8,487 nucleotides of DNA, from positions 1 through 8,487 of the forward strand of contig JAEZCG010000203.1 of NCBI GenBank assembly GCA_023430065.1, read 5' to 3'. Origin of the DNA: Pseudomonadota bacterium. GTDB lineage: Bacteria > Pseudomonadota > Gammaproteobacteria > Burkholderiales > SHXO01. Below, piece after piece: positions 5,792 through 8,487 of the stretch. The notes beneath the pieces were generated by a model that saw nothing but the letters and a program-made list of their open reading frames with translations, was not told the DNA's origin and searched no databases. Every line of letters starts with the position of its first letter. Position 1 is the stretch's first letter. A program made the position numbers and the translations under genes.

Positions 5792-7078
5792 TCAGCGCAC
5801 GCTGAACGGCGCGGAATACGGTCTTCCGAAGGCGATTCCACCGGTAACGGTCTGTACGGGACGCAGATAGCGGGCACCCGTGCGGGCGTTGTTGCGTGTG
5901 TCGACGAACTCGACGTGCTCCTCGACCAGCTCGAGCACGGTCACATCGCCCGGGGCCCCCACCTCCAGCGTGCCGAGCTTGGGCAGCCGATCGATGGCGC
6001 GTGCCGCGTTCACCGTGGCCATCGCCACCACCTGCTCGAGCGTGAAACCCAGGTTGAGGAATTTGCTCATCACCCAGGTCAGGTAGGGCTTGCCGGGTGT
6101 ATTGCCGGAGAACACGTGCATGTCCGAGGAAAGGGTGTCGGGTCCGGCGCCCTGTGCGATCGCTGCCTCGGCGATGGAGTAGTCGAAGCTGCCGCCGCCG
6201 TGCCCGACGTCGAAGTGCACGCCGCGCCGCTTTGCCTCGAGCGCCGCGGGAAGCAGTCGGCCGTCCTGCACGATGTTGGTGAATGCGCCGGCGAGGTTCG
6301 GTGCGCCGGAATAGCAGTGCGTGAGAATGTCGCCGGAACGCAGCAGATCCAGAATGCGTGCCATCAGCTGCGGTGTCTCGACTCCGCCGATGTGGCACAT
6401 GACCTTCGCGCCGGTGCCGGACAGTTCGCACGCCAGCAATGCGCGGCGAAGCGGCTCGATGCCATGCTGGGCGATGACGTTCTGCGACATGCGCACCTTG
6501 ATGCCGATGACGATGTCCGCGTTCTCTGCCACTGCACGCGCGGCCGCCTCGGGTTGCGCGAAACCGATGTCGTAGAGTTCCGGCACGGGGAATCCCGTCA
6601 GCCCCATGTTGGCGATGTGCACGAACGCATACTGACGTGTGCGCGTGGCTCCGACGATGAAGCGGCGGAACGCCGCGATGTTGTTCGCCCCGGCATCGCC
6701 TGCGGACACCGTCGTGGTCGTTCCCTGGAAGGGCACCAGCTCATCGGCGGGAATGCCGAGCGCCGAGCCGTAGGCGAAGGTGTGCGCGTGGAGATCGACC
6801 AGTCCCGGCGTAACCAGACGTCCCGACGCATCGATCACCTTGTGTGCGCGCTGCGTCGCAATCTCCGGCTCCACCGCGGCGATCACGCCATGCCGGATAC
6901 CGACGTCGCGTACCGCGCGCAGCGACCGACTCGGGTCGATCACCTCACCGCCCTTGATCAGAAGATCGAACTTCCCGGCAGGATCGGTGGCACCCCGAAG
7001 CCCCGGCGACAGTGCGGCGAGCGCGCCGCCCATGGCTAGACTGGTCAGGAGGCGCCGGCGATTGATGGACGGTTGCAT
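5792..7078 (-). CDS. Tat-exported cog3964 amidohydrolase/deacetylase family hydrolase
   Basis: With the ATG at 7078 the protein has 428 residues. Residues 1-30 form a twin-arginine signal: NRRRLLTSL at 6-14, a hydrophobic stretch, then a likely cleavage after GLRGA. Export to the periplasm is therefore expected. The mature part is an amidohydrolase-superfamily metal barrel: His97-x-His99 (VDLHAHTF), Lys194 (IGIKVRMS, probably the carboxylated bridging lysine), His229 (VMCHIGG), His254 (LTHCYSG) and the catalytic Asp319 (LSSDMHVF). The small N- and C-terminal beta parts of the family flank it. Such proteins are often labelled dihydroorotase or adenine deaminase; the characterised cog3964 member Atu3266 hydrolyses acetyl-(R)-mandelate, so an ester or amide of a 2-hydroxyacid is a reasonable guess. 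A GTG at 7150 overlaps the upstream stop as GTGA and would add 24 residues ahead of the Tat motif; I prefer 7078, with GAAGAAG upstream. It is the last gene of a three-gene unit. Confidence 0.92.
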   Translation of the reverse strand: MQPSINRRRLLTSLAMGGALAALSPGLRGATDPAGKFDLLIKGGEVIDPSRSLRAVRDVGIRHGVIAAVEPEIATQRAHKVIDASGRLVTPGLVDLHAHTFAYGSALGIPADELVPFQGTTTTVSAGDAGANNIAAFRRFIVGATRTRQYAFVHIANMGLTGFPVPELYDIGFAQPEAAARAVAENADIVIGIKVRMSQNVIAQHGIEPLRRALLACELSGTGAKVMCHIGGVETPQLMARILDLLRSGDILTHCYSGAPNLAGAFTNIVQDGRLLPAALEAKRRGVHFDVGHGGGSFDYSIAEAAIAQGAGPDTLSSDMHVFSGNTPGKPYLTWVMSKFLNLGFTLEQVVAMATVNAARAIDRLPKLGTLEVGAPGDVTVLELVEEHVEFVDTRNNARTGARYLRPVQTVTGGIAFGRPYSAPFSVR

Positions 7079-7146
7079 GGACGGGTCTTCTTCGGTGCGG
7101 GGAATGCCCGGTTTCCCTTGGGCGAATGAGGCGGGTGTGCGCCTCT

Positions 7147-8160
7147 TCACGGTGCACCACGCGCCTGACCGCCCTGCTCCCGTCTCACCTCCTCCTCCGC
7201 CTCCTCCTCCAGCTTCTTGTAGTCGCGCGCCGGTTCGTGCAGCAGCTGCATGCGGCTCTTCTCCAGGCCCTTGACGATCGCGACGACGGCCTCGTTGTAC
7301 GGAACGGCCAGACCCAGCGCCTCGGCCTCGCGCACGATGGCGCCGTTGAGCGAATCGATCTCGGTGCGCCGACCCTGCTCGATGTGCTGCATCATCGACG
7401 GCTTGTTGTAGCGGATGCGAGCGTGCGCCTTGATCTTCTTACGCGGATCCGCGTCGACCAGTGCGATGCCCTTGCGCTCGACCACAGCCAGGATCTCGTC
7501 GAGCAGCCGATCCTGCAGGGCATTCACCTCGGGCGTTCGATACATCTCGCCGCCGCGCAGGCCGGTGATCGCGGCCAGCGCATTCGCCGCGCAGTTGTGG
7601 ACGAACTTGCTCCAGATCCAGGACATCGGGTTGTCGACCACCGTCGTCTCGATGCCCGCCTCGTTGAGCATCTTCGCGCAGGTCTCGATGCGCGCGCTAC
7701 GGCGGCCGTCCAGTTCCCCGATCGAGGTCATGCCGGCATTCGTGTAGGTGGCCCGCCCCGGCTCGGGACAGGCGCCGCTGTTCATCGTCACACCGGCGGC
7801 GACCCGTTCCGCTCCGAGCTCCGCCACCAGCGCCTCGACGTTGCCGATGCCGTTCTGCAGCGTGAGCGCGAAGCCGTCAAGCTCGAGCACCGCCTTCGCT
7901 TCCCGAGCGGCGGCCTGCGTGTTGTTGGTGTCGGTGAAGACGATCGCCAGATCGCAGCGCGGCAGGCCTTCGTGCGTGGTGAAGGCCGCCACCTTGATGA
8001 CGTGCCGACCGCGGACGCCATCGACGATCAGCCCGTTGCGTCGGACCAGCGCGATGTGGTCCTCACGCGGATCGATCAGGGTGACGTCGTAGCCGGCCTT
8101 CGCGAGCAAGCCGCCGTAGAAGGAGCCCATGGCTCCGGCGCCGATCATGTAGGTGCGCAT
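7147..8160 (-). CDS. Ketopantoate reductase family 2-hydroxyacid dehydrogenase
   Basis: This 337-residue protein belongs to the PanE/ApbA family. The NAD(P)-binding loop is GAGAMG at 7-12, after strand MRTYMI. NGIG (103-106) is the family motif near the nicotinamide. Lys185 (WSKFVHNCAANAL) is the catalytic lysine, Asn189 is nearby, and Glu267 (RRTEIDSLNG) is the conserved acid, equivalent to Lys176 and Glu256 of E. coli PanE. Members reduce ketopantoate or interconvert other 2-keto and D-2-hydroxy acids. The C-terminus (313-330) is a charged tail of mostly Glu, Lys and Arg that is longer than in PanE. AGGGA lies 10 nt before the ATG. The gene starts 17 bp after the small upstream gene and ends 68 bp before the hydrolase ATG. 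With a hydrolase next to it and no pantothenate genes, a catabolic role is more likely than vitamin synthesis. It is cytoplasmic. Confidence 0.92.
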   Translation of the reverse strand: MRTYMIGAGAMGSFYGGLLAKAGYDVTLIDPREDHIALVRRNGLIVDGVRGRHVIKVAAFTTHEGLPRCDLAIVFTDTNNTQAAAREAKAVLELDGFALTLQNGIGNVEALVAELGAERVAAGVTMNSGACPEPGRATYTNAGMTSIGELDGRRSARIETCAKMLNEAGIETTVVDNPMSWIWSKFVHNCAANALAAITGLRGGEMYRTPEVNALQDRLLDEILAVVERKGIALVDADPRKKIKAHARIRYNKPSMMQHIEQGRRTEIDSLNGAIVREAEALGLAVPYNEAVVAIVKGLEKSRMQLLHEPARDYKKLEEEAEEEVRREQGGQARGAP

Positions 8161-8177
8161 GAGTGACCGTTCCCTGC

Positions 8178-8357
8178 TCAGTTCATCTTCAGCCGTTTGA
8201 TGACAACGTCCCGCAGTTCCTGCATGGTGTGGTCGCTCCAGTAGTCGTGGTCCAGCGCAATCTGGCGCAAGCCCTCCCTGAGGACTTCACTCGACTCTCC
8301 GTGACGCTCGCAGTAGCGCATCCAGAACTCCTGCACTTCCTTCAGTGTGACTTGCAT
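8178..8357 (-). CDS. Small protein of unknown function, first gene of the operon
   Basis: This 59-residue protein starts MQVTLKEVQEFWMRYCERHG and ends DVVIKRLKMN. It is charged, aromatic-rich and helix-prone, with no signal peptide, metal motif or membrane segment. The sequence reads like a true protein, with ordered hydrophobic spacing and GC-rich third positions. The ATG at 8357 is preferred; the frame extends to a TTG at 8390, which would add 11 residues without improving the start. The Shine-Dalgarno is weak. The stop is 17 bp before the dehydrogenase ATG, so the two are almost certainly cotranscribed. I do not recognise a family. A helper or regulatory partner of the dehydrogenase is possible but only inferred. 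Confidence 0.68.
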   Translation of the reverse strand: MQVTLKEVQEFWMRYCERHGESSEVLREGLRQIALDHDYWSDHTMQELRDVVIKRLKMN

Positions 8358-8487
8358 GTTCGAAGCACCCGTAGATCGGCGAATCGACAAGAGTACTGCA
8401 GCTTGGCGTCCCCCGGGGCGCCCGGGTCATGGATGCGTTCTCGGCCCAGGGGCGAAGCCTGGGACGGCGCCATCTGCAAACGGTGTC

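Noticed and set aside
5759..7039. Plus-strand frame of 426 codons opposite the amidohydrolase
   Set aside because: Histidine/arginine-rich product of the complementary frame. The minus-strand protein has all catalytic residues.
7185..7215. CTC/CCT microsatellite-like run as a repeat or regulatory element
   Set aside because: It is fully explained as Glu codons of the dehydrogenase tail on the minus strand.
7126..8166. Plus-strand frame of 346 codons opposite the dehydrogenase
   Set aside because: It is antisense to a clear PanE-family protein. Its leucine-rich start comes from the CTC/CCT run.
8391..8487. Short inverted repeats (CCCAGG at 8445-8450 with CCTGGG at 8458-8463) as an operator or terminator upstream of the right-hand operon
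   Set aside because: A 6-bp stem in very GC-rich DNA at the window edge, with no T-run and no clear promoter nearby.
1..8487. CRISPR array, tRNA, rRNA, insertion sequence, phage or defence genes
   Set aside because: I saw no regularly spaced repeats, tRNA-like folds, transposase motifs or recognised defence domains on either strand.

Overview
The window is GC-rich chromosomal DNA with tightly packed genes. It most resembles a betaproteobacterium (Burkholderiales or a relative). The best pointer is the cold-shock protein, whose sequence style ([13 protein letters not shown], ending in ATNIR) is typical of that class; the GC-rich third codon positions fit. I see no rRNA, tRNA, CRISPR array, insertion sequence or phage gene. 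The taxonomic placement is inference from sequence style.

Layout, left to right. (1) A pirin-family cupin gene on + (19-900). It converges on (2) a large regulator gene on - (972-2963) with a winged-helix/BTAD head, a TolB-like middle and a TPR tail. (3) A class I SAM-dependent methyltransferase gene on + (3106-3954) is divergent from the regulator across about 142 bp. That gap holds a perfect 7-bp inverted repeat that could be an operator. (4) A short BLUF blue-light photoreceptor gene on - (3991-4434) converges on the methyltransferase, with a GC-rich hairpin between them. (5) Positions 4435-5199 hold no gene I can name: a possible decayed reading frame, then a promoter and a long leader for the next gene. 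(6) A CspA-family cold-shock gene on + (5200-5412) is followed by two hairpins. The second is a textbook intrinsic terminator whose T-run touches the ribosome-binding site of (7) an 84-residue gene of unknown function (5484-5738). (8) A three-gene unit on - reads from the right: a 59-residue unknown protein (8178-8357), a ketopantoate-reductase-family dehydrogenase (7147-8160) and a Tat-exported cog3964 amidohydrolase (5792-7078).

How the genes may work together. The regulator and methyltransferase look like a divergent regulator-target pair. The csp-terminator-small ORF arrangement suggests that the small protein is made only on terminator read-through; CspA-type proteins are known antiterminators. 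In the right-hand operon, the hydrolase family includes an enzyme acting on acetyl-(R)-mandelate, and the PanE family includes D-mandelate/D-2-hydroxyacid dehydrogenases. The pair could therefore be a small pathway for 2-hydroxyacid esters rather than for pantothenate synthesis. No part of the window is clearly a new defence or mobile system. The most original leads are the csp read-through arrangement, the hydrolase-dehydrogenase pairing and the orphan BLUF sensor.
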